This document shows positions 1 through 28,700 of a stretch of DNA of 64,000 nt, in pieces. Source of the DNA: Macquaria australasica (lineage: Eukaryota; Chordata; Actinopteri; Centrarchiformes; Percichthyidae); contig SEMN01000276.1 of the NCBI GenBank assembly GCA_005408345.1, forward strand, positions 558,001 to 622,000, read 5' to 3'. Numbering within the stretch: the stretch's first letter is position 1; every line of letters starts with the position of its first letter. The notes below the pieces were generated by a model. The model made no database searches and was not told where the DNA came from. It saw nothing but the letters and a program-made list of their open reading frames with translations. Both the position numbers and the translations under genes were made by a program.

Positions 1-97
1 GGTTTTGCATGCAGTTTATTTTCTAAATATAAAAAAGGCCGCACAATTTTAGAGAAGCACCAAAGAACTTAAAAGACCTGTATACGTGCACCCTCAC

Positions 98-17072
<16,975 letters not shown>

Positions 17073-18140
17073 TTTGATGCATAAACTGACGAAGACTTCA
17101 GACAAGCTACTGTATCCCTAGGTCAATTGAAAGGTTTCCTCTTCGCATCAGCACAAAAATACGCGGCCAACTGCACGGCTTGACGCTCGTCCCCTGTTCA
17201 AGTCTTGTGTTATTCTGTACGATCCAACATGGTCGCTCGGTACTGGGGTTAGACGGTGTCCAAAGACTGCATCATTGGGGTTACTTGTTTTCTGAAACAC
17301 GGGAGCAACCTTCAATACATGAACCAAAAAGCCAAACTACAACTCATGACACTGCCCGCAGTACAACCTGGAGTTACCAACATAAGTAAATTATCGCTTA
17401 AGTTTCTAATTAAAAAAAATTTTTTTTTTTTTACTGCTTAGTCATGTTTGCAAAATGTCTACCTGTTGCAAAACGTATGATAGACATTGTCATAAAACAA
17501 GTTGCCTGAATGAGTTGTGAAGTCTACTGTACTGCTACGCTGCCAGCTAACGCACCTAGCTAGCTTGCTAAAATTAGCCGACGGTAATGTCTGTCGCGAC
17601 AACAGTTTGCCCCGCTGTTGAGGAAAAAAAAGTTACAAAAGATAGTTGCCCCATTCAATTCTCGTAGCTCTTCGCGAAAACGCCGAGTCCAGGTGTTCAA
17701 GCACTGCTTTTAATCCTAGTTAGACTTCCGCTGCGTGTGTTTTCAGAAGAACTATCCGTGATCGATGAAGTTCAATGTCGCTCGACGACCGAGTCTCGTT
17801 TAGCACTTAAAAGTTAGCCGTGTCCACCTTCGAGTGACTCCGTCTTAACTACATCCCTCGCTGAGCACAGGGCGGCAGTTTCGTTTTCACGGCCTCTAAA
17901 AACATCGAGTATTCTTAAACACAACAAATTACTAGGCGTCGTGCTGAGCAGGCAGCCATAAAAAAGAAAAACACTCCCAGTACGGCCGCTCCGTGGTCGT
18001 CGTCGTCGTCTGCTGCTCGACTGTTCGGCGGACTGCGGAGCCTGACAGGCGTACGTCATTGAGTGACGCCTCTAACGGCCAATCACAAGCAGATGATTTA
18101 AATTAAAAAAAAAAACGGTAAACTTTTTAAACCAATCAAG
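17073..18140 (-). promoter_or_regulatory. ppp2r5a: CpG-rich 5' leader and promoter region of ppp2r5a
   Basis: CpG density rises sharply from about 17.0 to 18.06 kb compared with the AT-rich intron on the left. The block contains a CGT trinucleotide run near 17998-18011, a CRE-like TACGTCA (18052-18058) and CCAAT motifs on the plus strand (18079-18083 and near 18132). The transcription start is not determinable by eye. The 81-codon minus ORF inside this block resembles no protein I know and is probably leader sequence. Confidence 0.5.
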
Positions 18141-18517
18141 TCGCGCAGAAAGCGGGCCCCGAACATGTGACATGTGAAAACAAATGCGTGACGTTGTACA
18201 CCAGTTGTACAGTTGAATGAGGAGTGGCATCTGTAGCAGGCACTAATGTCCACATCCACATCAGCTAAACGTGATTTACTATAGATGGAGCGGTACTTTG
18301 CCATTACACCCCTACATGGGTGACTGCACTGCCTCTTAAAATAAAATTAGACAAAAAAAGGATAGCTATTCTGCATATTATGTGTAATTATGTGCATCTT
18401 TCCATGTTTTATCTAACCTAAATTAGAGGGAGAGAATGAAAAATTCAAAGTAAAAACAAATACTACATATTTTAACTTAAATTAGCTGAGAATTTAAGAA
18501 TATAGCTTACAGTCTAT
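18141..18517. other. Intergenic, between ppp2r5a promoter and dtl 3' end
   Basis: AT-rich. No gene or repeat recognised. Confidence 0.5.
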
Positions 18518-18780
18518 AAGTGGCTCCCAACAAGGGGGTCAGGACTCCACGAAGGGGTCGTTATACAAACCAGAGGGGTTGCCAGAAGCTTAACAGGATA
18601 GAAAAAGCAGGGAAGACGCATTTCATTTGCAGACTTTCTTCTAATCTTTTCTTTTTCTCTTTGAATTATTTTAACTCTCCACACCCCTAAAAGTATTTAA
18701 ATAAAACTGCCAGAGTAGAAAAAGATATGTGTAACCTGTGAAGAGGGGTCACAAGAAGACAAACTTTGTAACCACTGCAG
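18518..18780. repeat. hAT-like non-autonomous repeat (probable)
   Basis: Starts AAGTGGCTCCCAAC followed by GGGGGTCAGGACTCC, and ends near 18780 in GGGGTCACAAG...GTAACCACTG. Read inverted, the end begins CAGTGGTTAC, so the termini resemble the CAGTGGTTCTCAA ends of hAT/Charlie-type elements. There is no transposase ORF. Identity is by recollection of teleost repeats. Confidence 0.45.
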
Positions 18781-18888
18781 TAAATGATTACTATCACTTG
18801 TGTCTCACCACCAAGCACCCTTTATCACACAAACACGTGGATCACACTGATAATATGCAACCAATAACATTTTGAAAACTATTGTCAA

Positions 18889-18894
18889 TTTAAT
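18889..18894 (-). terminator. dtl: Candidate dtl polyadenylation signal (ATTAAA)
   Basis: The minus strand reads ATTAAA about 660 bases after the dtl stop codon. No minus-strand AATAAA is seen nearer. Functional use is inferred only. Confidence 0.3.
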
Positions 18895-19555
18895 AAAATC
18901 TGACCACAGCAAATTTGTGTCAATTAAATACAAAGGAACCAAGCTACACTCACTGGTTATTTTGTACATATAAACAACTTAAGCATTTGCTCAAGAAAAA
19001 ATACATTTTGCATTGTATATGTGTAACACAAAGAAAAAGGTCAAACCCCATACATGGAAAAACCCACAAAGAGATGAAGCGATAAATCTTAGTGAAGTTC
19101 ATAAAACGGCTCAAAGATGTGGATCAAATAAATTGTGGTTTGTTTGTTTTTTAGCAGAATTTAAAATGTCCACACCTGCAGACCAATATTTTTCTCTGCA
19201 CACAAGATTAATACCTGGTTGACGTCTTAAAGTTGTCAGGTTTGAGTAAAATGAAAGATTTACTCAGCAACATGCAACTTGATTTTTTCCAACCAGAGAT
19301 TCTACACAGCACCAGAACATTGTGTAGGAGGCAACTGCAAAACCTATGACCCAATTAAAATAAAGCAGCCTCTCAGGATGTGAAAACTGCAGCATCAAAT
19401 ATTCAGAATGAGGGTTTTGTCAATCTCTAATGCAGCTGGACATGGATCTGTGTTCTTAGAGGCATTTTGTCTGTGGGTTCAGGTTAAAAATACTCAAAAT
19501 AAAAAAAATACAGCGTTTTAAACAGAAGCACAGAGCATCTGACTGGTACCAGCGA

Positions 19556-19621
19556 TCACTCCAGAGGCCGTCTCATGAAATACATGGAGATTTTCTTCAT
19601 GGTTTGCGGTGAGCGGATGGT
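19556..19621 (-). CDS. dtl: dtl last coding exon with C-terminal PIP-like box
   Basis: 22 codons including TGA: TIRSPQTMKKISMYFMRRPL then Glu and stop. It aligns with the human C-terminal segment containing MRKICTYFHRK, reported to bind PCNA. The first PIP position is Met rather than Gln, as in human. The upstream acceptor is TTTTTCAG; the preceding exon ends in phase 0 at 20110. Confidence 0.9.
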   Translation of the reverse strand, partial: TIRSPQTMKKISMYFMRRPLE

Positions 19622-22600
19622 CTGAAAAACAAGAAACAAGAAGGTCAACTGCAATATTCATCTTAATTAATTCATCTTAAACATTCCCATGCATGTTAAC
19701 ATTAGCACTCAGTTACCAAACAATCATTCTTGTATATGTTTTATTGCAATGCAGTTATTATTTTTCAGTGACTTTTAATGAAAATACGAGAGAGTACGCT
19801 TGAATTTCTAGACTGGCAACATTCCAAAGTTCAAGTGAAAGGAGCTCAGCCTAAAGAAATGGCAAATATTTTTGTTAAAAACAAAACTGTAAAAACAAAG
19901 CTACCACCAGCAGAAAGTTAGCTTAGCTTAGTACAAAGCCTAGAAACAGGGGAGAACAGCTAGTCTGGCTCTGTCCAAAAGGTTATATAATGATATATAA
20001 TGTGTTACTAAGTGGGCTTTAGAAGTGCTAGTTGACAGCCAGTAAAAGTTGTTAAAAAAAAAAAACAGATGAACTTCAGAACTTCTGAAGCAAGGGTTTT
20101 TGTGCTTACCGGAGAAGCTGGTGTCTTGCCTTCCTGTTTCTTAGAGGCACTGGGGCTTCTGGGAGGATTAGGGCTTCCTTGACCTTTCTTCATCTTTTGG
20201 CCCATCACTGACAACCAGTCAATTGCTCTGGGAGAGCAATTCTCCTTGCCAGTCTGCCATGATGAGGCTTGCTTGCTGTCCTCTGCATGACAGTCTGTTT
20301 GTACCTGGCTCTCTTGAGCGGGGCAGCAGATTCCAGACAGGGTCCGGTTTCTCTTGGCCGCAGGGTAGAGTTCAGTAACACAGTCACATTGTTCTGCACC
20401 CACACAGCTTGCAGATGCACCATCGTCAGTCTCCAGCCTGCGTTTGGCCCGTCGTTCTGTGGGAGAGATGCTGCTCGCCGGGCTCTGGGGACATGGGCTC
20501 AGCACCCTACGGAGCAGAGGGCTGACCTGACCAGGGGAGCCACGGCTCGGGGATAACCACTGTTTGATAGAAGGTGGTGTCCTCTGGCGAACAGCAGCAG
20601 CCTTGGTGTCCTGAGAAGGGACAGGTGAGGTGGTACTGGAGGGCAGAGGCAGGGCGGCTCCACTAGGAGCACAGGCTGCAAGCAGCGGTGACGCCAGACC
20701 TCCAAGACTCTCTGTCCTCTGGGTCTTGGCAGGGGTTGTTTCAGCTCTGATTGAAGGCCCTTCACAAATGCAAAAGTTAGTTCAGATGTGACACCATGAA
20801 TACTTTGAATGACACATTTTGAGCTCAAGGGCAGGACAGCAGTGATTTATGACTTCCACATTTCTCATGCTAAGGTATGGCAAGAAAATGAAGAATAGAA
20901 CAGATATAATTTATATTGTTGCAAGGCAGTTAATGGTAGTTGTAATACTTACTTGAGGGAGACTTAGGACGTGCCCATCCCACAAGGTTGGCCTCTCCCA
21001 CTGAAGATTGTGCACCATCCATTTCCCGGTGAAGCCTCCAGATCCGTACAGTATGGTCATCAGAACAGGAAGCAATCTGGCAACAGAGCAGTGGGGATTA
21101 TACGGAGCCTAAATCCATCTTCCTAGCCTATTAAAAGAGCTCAGCTTCACAGCAGGGAAACACAAAAACCTCTAAATCAATCGCAGGTTTTGGAGAAAAG
21201 GAAGCAGGATGGGGATTACCATGGCTGTGACTGGATATATATCTATAGGTTACTCAAAGAGTCTTTGGAAAAACTCAAACTACACAAAGAAACATGAAAG
21301 TTTGTTGCCACACCTTTGTAAAATCTGTTGGGCACCATGCAACAGATGTCACTTCCTCGCTATGGCCTTGGAGCATCATGGGAGGACGTTGAGGATCAGA
21401 GATCTGAAATGTAAAATTAGATGAAAAATGCTAAAATACACCATCATAATCACCCTTTAACATTACAAACACAAAACAATTTTCCATTTTACTATGGCCA
21501 AATAAAACAGAGACAGTACCTTCCAGATGTATGCATTATTGTCACTTGAGCCACTGGCCAAGAACTGGTCATCTGGGCTAATAGTGGACTTTACATAAAA
21601 TGAGGAGTTCTGGTGGCCACTGAAAACTGCCACTGAGGAGGAAAACAAACAAAAGTGTTAGAATCACTAAATAAAGTTTCAATTCAGAAAGCAGTGGAGC
21701 CTGAAAAAGAGTACAAACACATGACACGAGCCTTCATGAGATGCAAAGTGTTACGGACTATAACTAAATGAGCAGAGAAACTCAACTGTCCTGTAGTTCA
21801 TGTGCATTTAGTGGCCTAGTCAATACTCCAGTCACTGGCAAAAACAGGCCTATACAACAAATGTCCACTTTGTACTGTACTGGTTATCTGGCTTGCAATG
21901 TGTGAGTATTCACCAGCTGATTTTGTGCCGATTAGCAGTCCACATCCCTCAGGATTTCACATATTCAAATCTCTGACTTGTACAAGTACACAATGTCCCT
22001 GGTATCTCTACATTTCCTCTATCAAACAGTGCCCTCTTGCTTTACCCTCCCCATGACAGTTAAAGCAAAGGACATTAGTTTGCAGCCCCATCTAGTGATA
22101 TGCAATGGCAATGAATTAAATTTGTGATAAACCAGGGAAGGTGTATTGTGTTACAGATACACAATCCGTATAGAGTGGGGTCCTTGTTTACCTGGAGTCG
22201 TTTTAATTCCACTGACATTGAACATGTAGATACTATCATCAGTGCAGTTACATATTATGTTGGATCTCATGGAGTCCAGAACAAGTCCGGAATAACCTGC
22301 AACACATGCAACACAACATTCAGCTCATTTTGGTCATTTGCATATTACAGGTAAACATGATGCCCAGTGTTGTACAAAACTAACCCAGTCGCGTGCGCAT
22401 GCAAGAACCCGGGTAAGGGTACGTCTGCAGCGGAACAGGCTCCAGGCGGTGTGCAGTGTAGTTCTTCCTCAGATCCCACATCTTGATTACTCTGGTTAAG
22501 AGGAATGAAATAGCAAAATGAATATGACCAGTTTGCTTTGACAGTCATTTTATATACTGGCTTGCAGCATGTTAGCAACAAGTAACAGTGGTTTCTTACC

Positions 22601-25077
22601 CATCAACGGCCCCAGAAGAGATGAGGGTGTGCTGATCCTGAAACAGAACCACCGTGACGCTCTGCTGGGTGTCCTGCAAGAGAGACGAGGCGCTCAAAGA
22701 TCAGCCTTCCTTGTGCACAGCCCTACTCTTTCAATCATTAAAGAGGGCGAGTTGTTGAAGAAACTCACCACACTGGGAGCCATGCCACGTGTGCTGCTCC
22801 GCCTCTTCTTTGGAGGGGGGTTTGCCTCTGCTTTGTTGTGAGCGCCGCTGATCTGTTTCACCTGTCTGTAGAAACCACCTGAGAGGAAGACACAAACATG
22901 ATCTCACACACTATACCCCGACTCATCTTTCTCCATTTGCCCCATAAGGCCTAATATATTATAATATTTTAGAAATAAAGATTGGATCAGACAAAACACT
23001 AATTATTACACAACACAAAAAACAAAACCTTTGAAATTGAAATTTCTAATTGATACCTTTTTTGCTGCACCTGGTGTCCCAGACCATAATATTTCCATCT
23101 CTGGCCCCAGTACAGAACACAGCTGTTTAACAGAAGACAAAGGAATCAATAATGTGATACAACAAAGCATCATTAACACAGAAGATATTAATTTCCCATG
23201 TCATGCTAGTTAACATTAAATACAGTTTGTTTTCTTTGTTTTTAAATCAGATTGTTTTTTCTTCCTGGCATATTAGTGGTTATTAATGCCATACCAATAG
23301 GTGAGTGCGCACATAAACATAAAAAACAGGCTGCCTTAGCCTCAAAATCCAACGTCACACCATCAACAGAGTGTTTTCGTGTGTCCTGTGAAAGAAAACG
23401 GGGGAACAAAACATCCCCTGTATATATAGTATTTAGTATACCTTTCTCCTGTGGTGTGAATGCAACCGACTTGAGGCTGCAGAGGTGACCCTTGAAGCTG
23501 CCCAACAGCTCCCCTGACTTCACATCCCACAGCCTGGCCATCTGATCACCGGCAGCAGTCACCTAAGAATGAATAATAATAAAATTCTTTTAAATAAAGT
23601 ATTAACAAGATGTTACTGACTTAACATCACGATTCATGGTGGACTGACGACGTGGAATGAATGTGGATTGTACTTACTAAGTGAGGCTCCCCCGGTACCC
23701 AGGCTATGTCAAAGACCGCATTCTCATGAGCCAGCCATTCTGCGAACATCCACATACCATTTGCCGCTGATATTTCCTGATAATGGACAGAACTATTGTA
23801 GAGAAAAAAAAGGAGTCTCTACACATACCTTTAAGAAGCGGGTTTTCGCGACTCTCTGTGTTGTAGATCCTAACAATGCCTTCTTCATTAGCTGCTGCGA
23901 GGACATTCTGCATGTACCCAGCTGGAGAGAGATGGGAGAAGAGGGACACACCGGTTAGACGAATAAATGGCAACAGATAGTTAGAAACTATCTCTGTTGT
24001 TTATCATCTGATGGTAATATGGCATAGGTGGGTTACCAGAGGAGAAAGCCAATCCAAACGGTGGCACAGAGTCACCCAGGTTGCCATAGGAGATGTGTTC
24101 GTCATGTCGGACACACTGGTAGCCCTCCAGCAGAGAGCTCAGAGGCCACCTGGGCCAAGGATCAGCAGGGAGGGCTGGGGAGATCAAAGAAGAAAACTTA
24201 ATTACTAAAAGTATTTTGAGATACTTGTACTTTTGTGATTTTACTCCACTGCATTCAGAGGTTAAATTATACAATTTATTCCACTACATCTGATGGCTGT
24301 TTACTTGTTATTGTTTCAGGCTATATTTGACTTACAGTTTAAAATCAGTAATAAAAGGCTGGGCAATAACTCAATTCAGTGGCATCCAATAATTGTCTTG
24401 TCCAAATTATTGATTACAAACTAATTATAATTTATATATATATATATAACTAACAAAAAGTTACTGAAGAGTTTATGCATAATAGTAGAGCACAGGTCAT
24501 TTCATTTTTTACATATAGTTTTGCCTACATTTATCATATCTTGTTCAATATTGTAAAAATATGGTGATATTGATTTCAGCCACATCACCCAGCCCTAAAT
24601 TATTCTTTACTATTGCGTTTACTGCTTATACCTAAACTTTTTAATGCTTTCCGATTGGAGTTTATGATTTGAGACCTAGCCAGTGTTTGATAATCAACAC
24701 CAACTGTAGGGAAATGAAATGGGGGAATCCTGGTTGACTAACAAAAGCCAAACCTAGAAGAAAGCAACACGTTAGCTGCATTAATAACGTAAGCTAACGT
24801 TAATTTGAGCTCATTTTGTAACGTTACGTTAAAAGTAACTGCCATGGCAACAGAAATGCAACACGGCCAAAGACCCAACTGTAAACTGTAGTGGCTTCAG
24901 CCACAACATAAAAGAGAAAGGTTAGGTTACTTTACCCTCGATATTGAGCTAACTTAAGTAGCCAGTAGCTCACCAGGTGATCGAAAAGCCCCCCGAAATA
25001 TTCCCAAACACACTGGTTGTCTCACCATTCTGCCTTCGTCTGCCCACTCCCCTGTCAACAACTGAGCGGAAAAGCAT
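19556..25077 (-). CDS. dtl: Denticleless / CDT2, substrate receptor of CRL4 ubiquitin ligase
   Basis: WD40 receptor of CUL4-DDB1 that destroys CDT1, p21 and SET8 bound to PCNA on chromatin. Fifteen coding exons (minus): 25026-25077, 24037-24174, 23829-23921, 23678-23739, 23442-23562, 23057-23122, 22769-22878, 22600-22673, 22385-22491, 22192-22296, 21520-21632, 21314-21403, 20953-21076, 20110-20759, 19556-19621. The sum is 1971 nt, 656 aa plus stop, a little shorter than human (730). Phase is consistent at every junction. WD40 propeller, about residues 50-395. Two WDxR DDB1-contact motifs: W170-D-T-R173 and W244-D-L-R247. A basic NLS-like PPPKKRR lies at 198-204. Residues from about 400 are disordered and rich in Ser-Pro/Thr-Pro, all in the 650-bp exon 14. 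The C-terminus carries a PIP-like box (643-650, MKKISMYF). Exon 9 has a less common GTTAGT donor. Start at 25077 gives MLFRSVV, as in vertebrate orthologues. Confidence 0.95.
19830..20035. mobile_element. Fragment of the fold-back element inside dtl intron 14
   Basis: Contains GTTAGCTTAGCTTAG, CTAGAAACAGGGGAGAACAG and CTGGCTCTGTCCAAAAGG, then GTGTTACTAAGTGGGCTTTAGAAGTGCTAG. These are left-arm and right-arm landmarks of the element at 2001-2677 joined with the middle missing, which suggests an internal deletion. Confidence 0.55.
24357..24596. repeat. GGCTGGGCAA/TCACCCAGCCCT-ended repeat in dtl intron 1
   Basis: 240-bp AT-rich block. It begins GGCTGGGCAATAA and ends CACATCACCCAGCCCT, so the ends are short inverted repeats. 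An (AT) run is inside. I recognise this type from teleost introns. No coding capacity. Confidence 0.5.
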
Positions 25078-25727
25078 CCCTGCACTCCGGCAGAAGACGA
25101 TCTGAAATATATGTTTTAATAATAACGCTGAGAAGTTGGTCAGATCGTTTCGCCGCCGCCGCCGCTGCTGCTGCTGGTCTTTCCCGCGAACACAGGGACC
25201 GAATCCCCCGCTAAACTTGCGTTACACGCTGCCATTGGTTGAAGCGGGCACCTTCTCGTCAGCGTCACTTCCACATCCGCTTTCTTTGTGCCGCAAGAGC
25301 TACCGACGGGTCCGTTCTTTCAAAATAAAAGACCCACTCGGTGAACTTACAAACAACTGGATCAACATACTTCACTAATAGTTAGCTGCGAAAAAGATAC
25401 AGTGGAGTGAAAAGTACAATATTTCCCTCTGAAATGTAGCATAAAATGGAAACACTCAAGTAAAGCACTAGTACCTCAGAATAGTACAGTACCTCATTAA
25501 ATGCACTTTGGCGTTTTCCACCACTTTAAAATGAAATAGTTTACCTAAGAACTGTTTACTTAAAGATTTTGATTTTAACAAGTTACAAGCGCTTTATTGT
25601 GAAAGCCTAAAGTGTGTACCGGAAGTAGTATTGTCCTATTCTCCGCCCGAACAGTGAAATGCTAACGAGTCTTGGTGCTGTCAAGCCTTTTTTATCTTTT
25701 CAAGTTAAAAACAAAAACTAAACAGTA
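25078..25727. promoter_or_regulatory. Shared divergent promoter of dtl and ints7
   Basis: 650 bp separate the two start codons, with no other gene between. The half next to dtl is CpG-rich, with CGCCGCCGCCGCCGCTGCTGCTGCTGG at about 25150-25176 noted by position only as a (CCG)n(CTG)n run. An E2F-type TTTCCCGC is at 25180-25187 and an ATTGG (inverted CCAAT, NF-Y type) at 25234-25238. GGTTGAAGCGGG-like and TTTCAAA sequences (CHR-like) follow. The ints7 side is more AT-rich. No TATA box is evident. The arrangement fits a bidirectional cell-cycle promoter; activity is inferred. Confidence 0.6.
25180..25187. promoter_or_regulatory. E2F-consensus site upstream of dtl
   Basis: TTTCCCGC matches the TTTSSCGC consensus. 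It lies about 100 bp upstream of the dtl ATG, which fits the known S-phase expression of DTL. Confidence 0.5.
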
Positions 25728-28700
25728 ATGTCGCTTTCAACTGCACGGTCGTTCTTGTCAGAGGCGTGTTACGGCGAACAAGAACTTGACGCCAATTCCG
25801 CTCTGATGGAGCTGGACAAAGGTGCGTTGGCTAGCTTGCTAACGACTTAGCATATGGCTCATCGGTCGTGGTCTGATCCTGTGTGTTGTGTCCTCTCCAA
25901 GTGTTACAGACTACATGAGATGTGCCTGCTTTGTTGTGACCAGTGAGATTGCTTCAATTTCAGGGTTGAGGTCGGGGAAGCTCGGAGAGCAGTGCGAGGC
26001 TGTGGTGCTCTTCCCCAAGCTCTTCCAGAAGTACCCATTCCCCATCCTCATCAACTCTGCTTTTCTCAAACTAGCAGACATCTTCAGACTTGGGTATGAT
26101 GCTTTATAACTTGGTGCTAAGACGATAGTCGCTCATTGACAAAATAATAATGCTTTCCAATTTTGATGATCGCTAATGTCACTTTATTAGGTACACCCAG
26201 ACAAAAGAAATACACTATAGTACAAGATTACAGCAGTCCTGCAATAAATCCTAATCTAAATATTAGACACACCTCTCAATAATACACAGTACAGGTCAAC
26301 AACACTACTAACTACAACCTCCAAAATGATAATAAAGTTGAATCAACACCTCTCTATAACAGTTTCAACAAAAACTGAACAGTATATTCATGAAGATAGG
26401 ATTCATTGGTATATTAGACTGAATTACTTTTACATAAGTGTACCTAATAAACTGACAACTGAGTGCACCTCAAGTAAAACTACCCAAAGTTTGCTGGTTA
26501 CATCTGCTTGCTTTTGTGCATTTCATGTAAATATTAATGGAATATATGTGTATATATATATATATATATTTAGCTGTTGGTCACACTTAAAAAAACAAAG
26601 ACATTCGGTGCTCTCGTAACTTGTGATAAGCAATATCTGAAACATTTTATAGAATGAAAGATGAGTTCATTAACAGTCGGCTAAGTAATCATTAGTAACA
26701 TGTCTATGGTGGGCACAGACCTCTTTGTTTATAAAAGTCTGTCTCTCTGATTTCAGGAACAACTTTCTGCGCCTCTGTGTGCTGAAAGTAACTCAACAGA
26801 GTGAGAAACATCTCGAAAAGATCCTCAATGTGGACGAATTTGTCAAAAGGGTGTTTTCAGTCATCCATAGCAATGACCCTGTGGCCAGAGCCATCACTCT
26901 GAGGTAATAATATGAAAGTACTTAAGTTTTACATTATGCTGGTTGGCACAGGATTTGTAATTTAGAATGGAGAGACCAACATACGATAACGCTGTACTTC
27001 TCTACAGCCCCAGAAAGAATGAGAGATACTTGCAGCTTCCCACTCTTTCCACTTATCTGAGGCTTAAAACAAACAATTTCCCTGTTGTTCCTTCTGTTCA
27101 GGATGCTTGGTAGTTTGGCCTCCATCATCCCAGAGAGGAAGAATGCCCACCACAGTATTCGCCAAAGTCTGGACTCTCACGACAATGTAGAAGTGGAGGC
27201 CGCCATATTTGCTGCTGCAAGCTTCTCTGCACAGTCAAAGTAAGAAAAAACGGTTGCTTCACCTGAGCTGTGGTGCATACATATGGGATGATGTTTTGGA
27301 TAACATAACTTTGGTGTGTGTTTTTTTTTTTTTTCTTTCTGATTTTCAGGGACTTTGCAGCTGGGATTTGCAACAAAGTCAGCGAGATGATTCAAGGTAA
27401 AATCTCTACTCTGTACTAAAAAGGTCACAAATCACTTTTAGAAAAACAGCAGCTGTCCTGATTACCCTTTTTCAAGCTATTTAAAATTTAAGTGAAAATA
27501 AATCAAGGCCTAAGACAGGTGATTAATAGTGAATGTATCCACGGAGGTCATAATTAAGACAATATTTTAGAACTTGAAATAAAACTTAAATTAGTGAGCA
27601 TTAAAATGTAATCAACACTAAAATAGATACAGGCCATTTGATAATCAAAATTAAACATGCAACTTTGAAATGACTGTACATTCAAATACCAACTACATAT
27701 TTTATGGAATCCACAAATCATTTACATCACTCATGATTGTCCAGGCAAAGCTTTCTGTTCAGCAGATATGTGCTGGTATGTTTTTGTATTTGTTGTATGT
27801 TTGCATTCCTCTTCGACCTATGTCTCAACCCCAGGTTTAGACACTCCAGTGGAACTGAAGCTGAAGCTAATCCCCATGCTGCAGCACATGCATCATGATG
27901 CCAGCTTGGCCTCCAGCAGCAGAGAGCTTCTCCAGCACCTGGTCAACTCTTACCCCTCCACCCCCATGGTCATCGTCACCCTGCACACCTTCACCCAACT
28001 GGCTGCCTCCTCCCTCATCGATATCCCAAAGCAGGTAGTACCATGATAGAGCTGTACCTCATTGTTAAATTGGTTAGGTACTGTAATTGGCCGACTGACT
28101 CAAAGCTGCAGAGATTTAAAAGGTGCCCAGCGGCACCACAGGGGAAAGTTTCTCTTTATGCAAATATAATCTGATGCAATGCGAGTGACAACCAGGCAAG
28201 AGCAGACTGCACCCGCAGAAGTGGAAGCACAGTATTATTTACTACTCCGCTCTACTAGTGGAGTGGGGGATCGCTTCCGGCGCAGATACCAAACTGCAAT
28301 GCCAATCAGTCTTGCCTGCTTGGGGGTCATTGTTGTATTAAAACAGATTCAGCAACGTCTACCACAAGGTAAAAAAGACAGCAAACAAAGCTATCCTGTA
28401 CTCAGGGAACAAACTGTGCAACAGGAAATGAACCACTTCCTTTAGTGTAGTACAGCAGTTACAGAAACTAACTGTCCAGTGAGAGCAGAGTATGAACATT
28501 TATGCAACATACCCACAGAGCTACAGATTTATGAGAGGCCAGAGACCCACTGTAGTTTTCTGTCTTGATGGGACAGAAATGTTTGTCTTTGACGTTTGGC
28601 CGTTAATGACCCGATTTGCACCCTTGAACCTTTAAAAAAAATAATAAACATGATTGACTATTTGATTCCTTATCCGTACAGTTACAGCTCCTCCTCCAGT

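Noticed and set aside
17814..18059. 81-codon minus ORF in the CpG-rich region upstream of ppp2r5a
   Set aside because: High GC lengthens ORFs by chance. The Arg-rich run comes from the CGT trinucleotide repeat. No homologue recognised.
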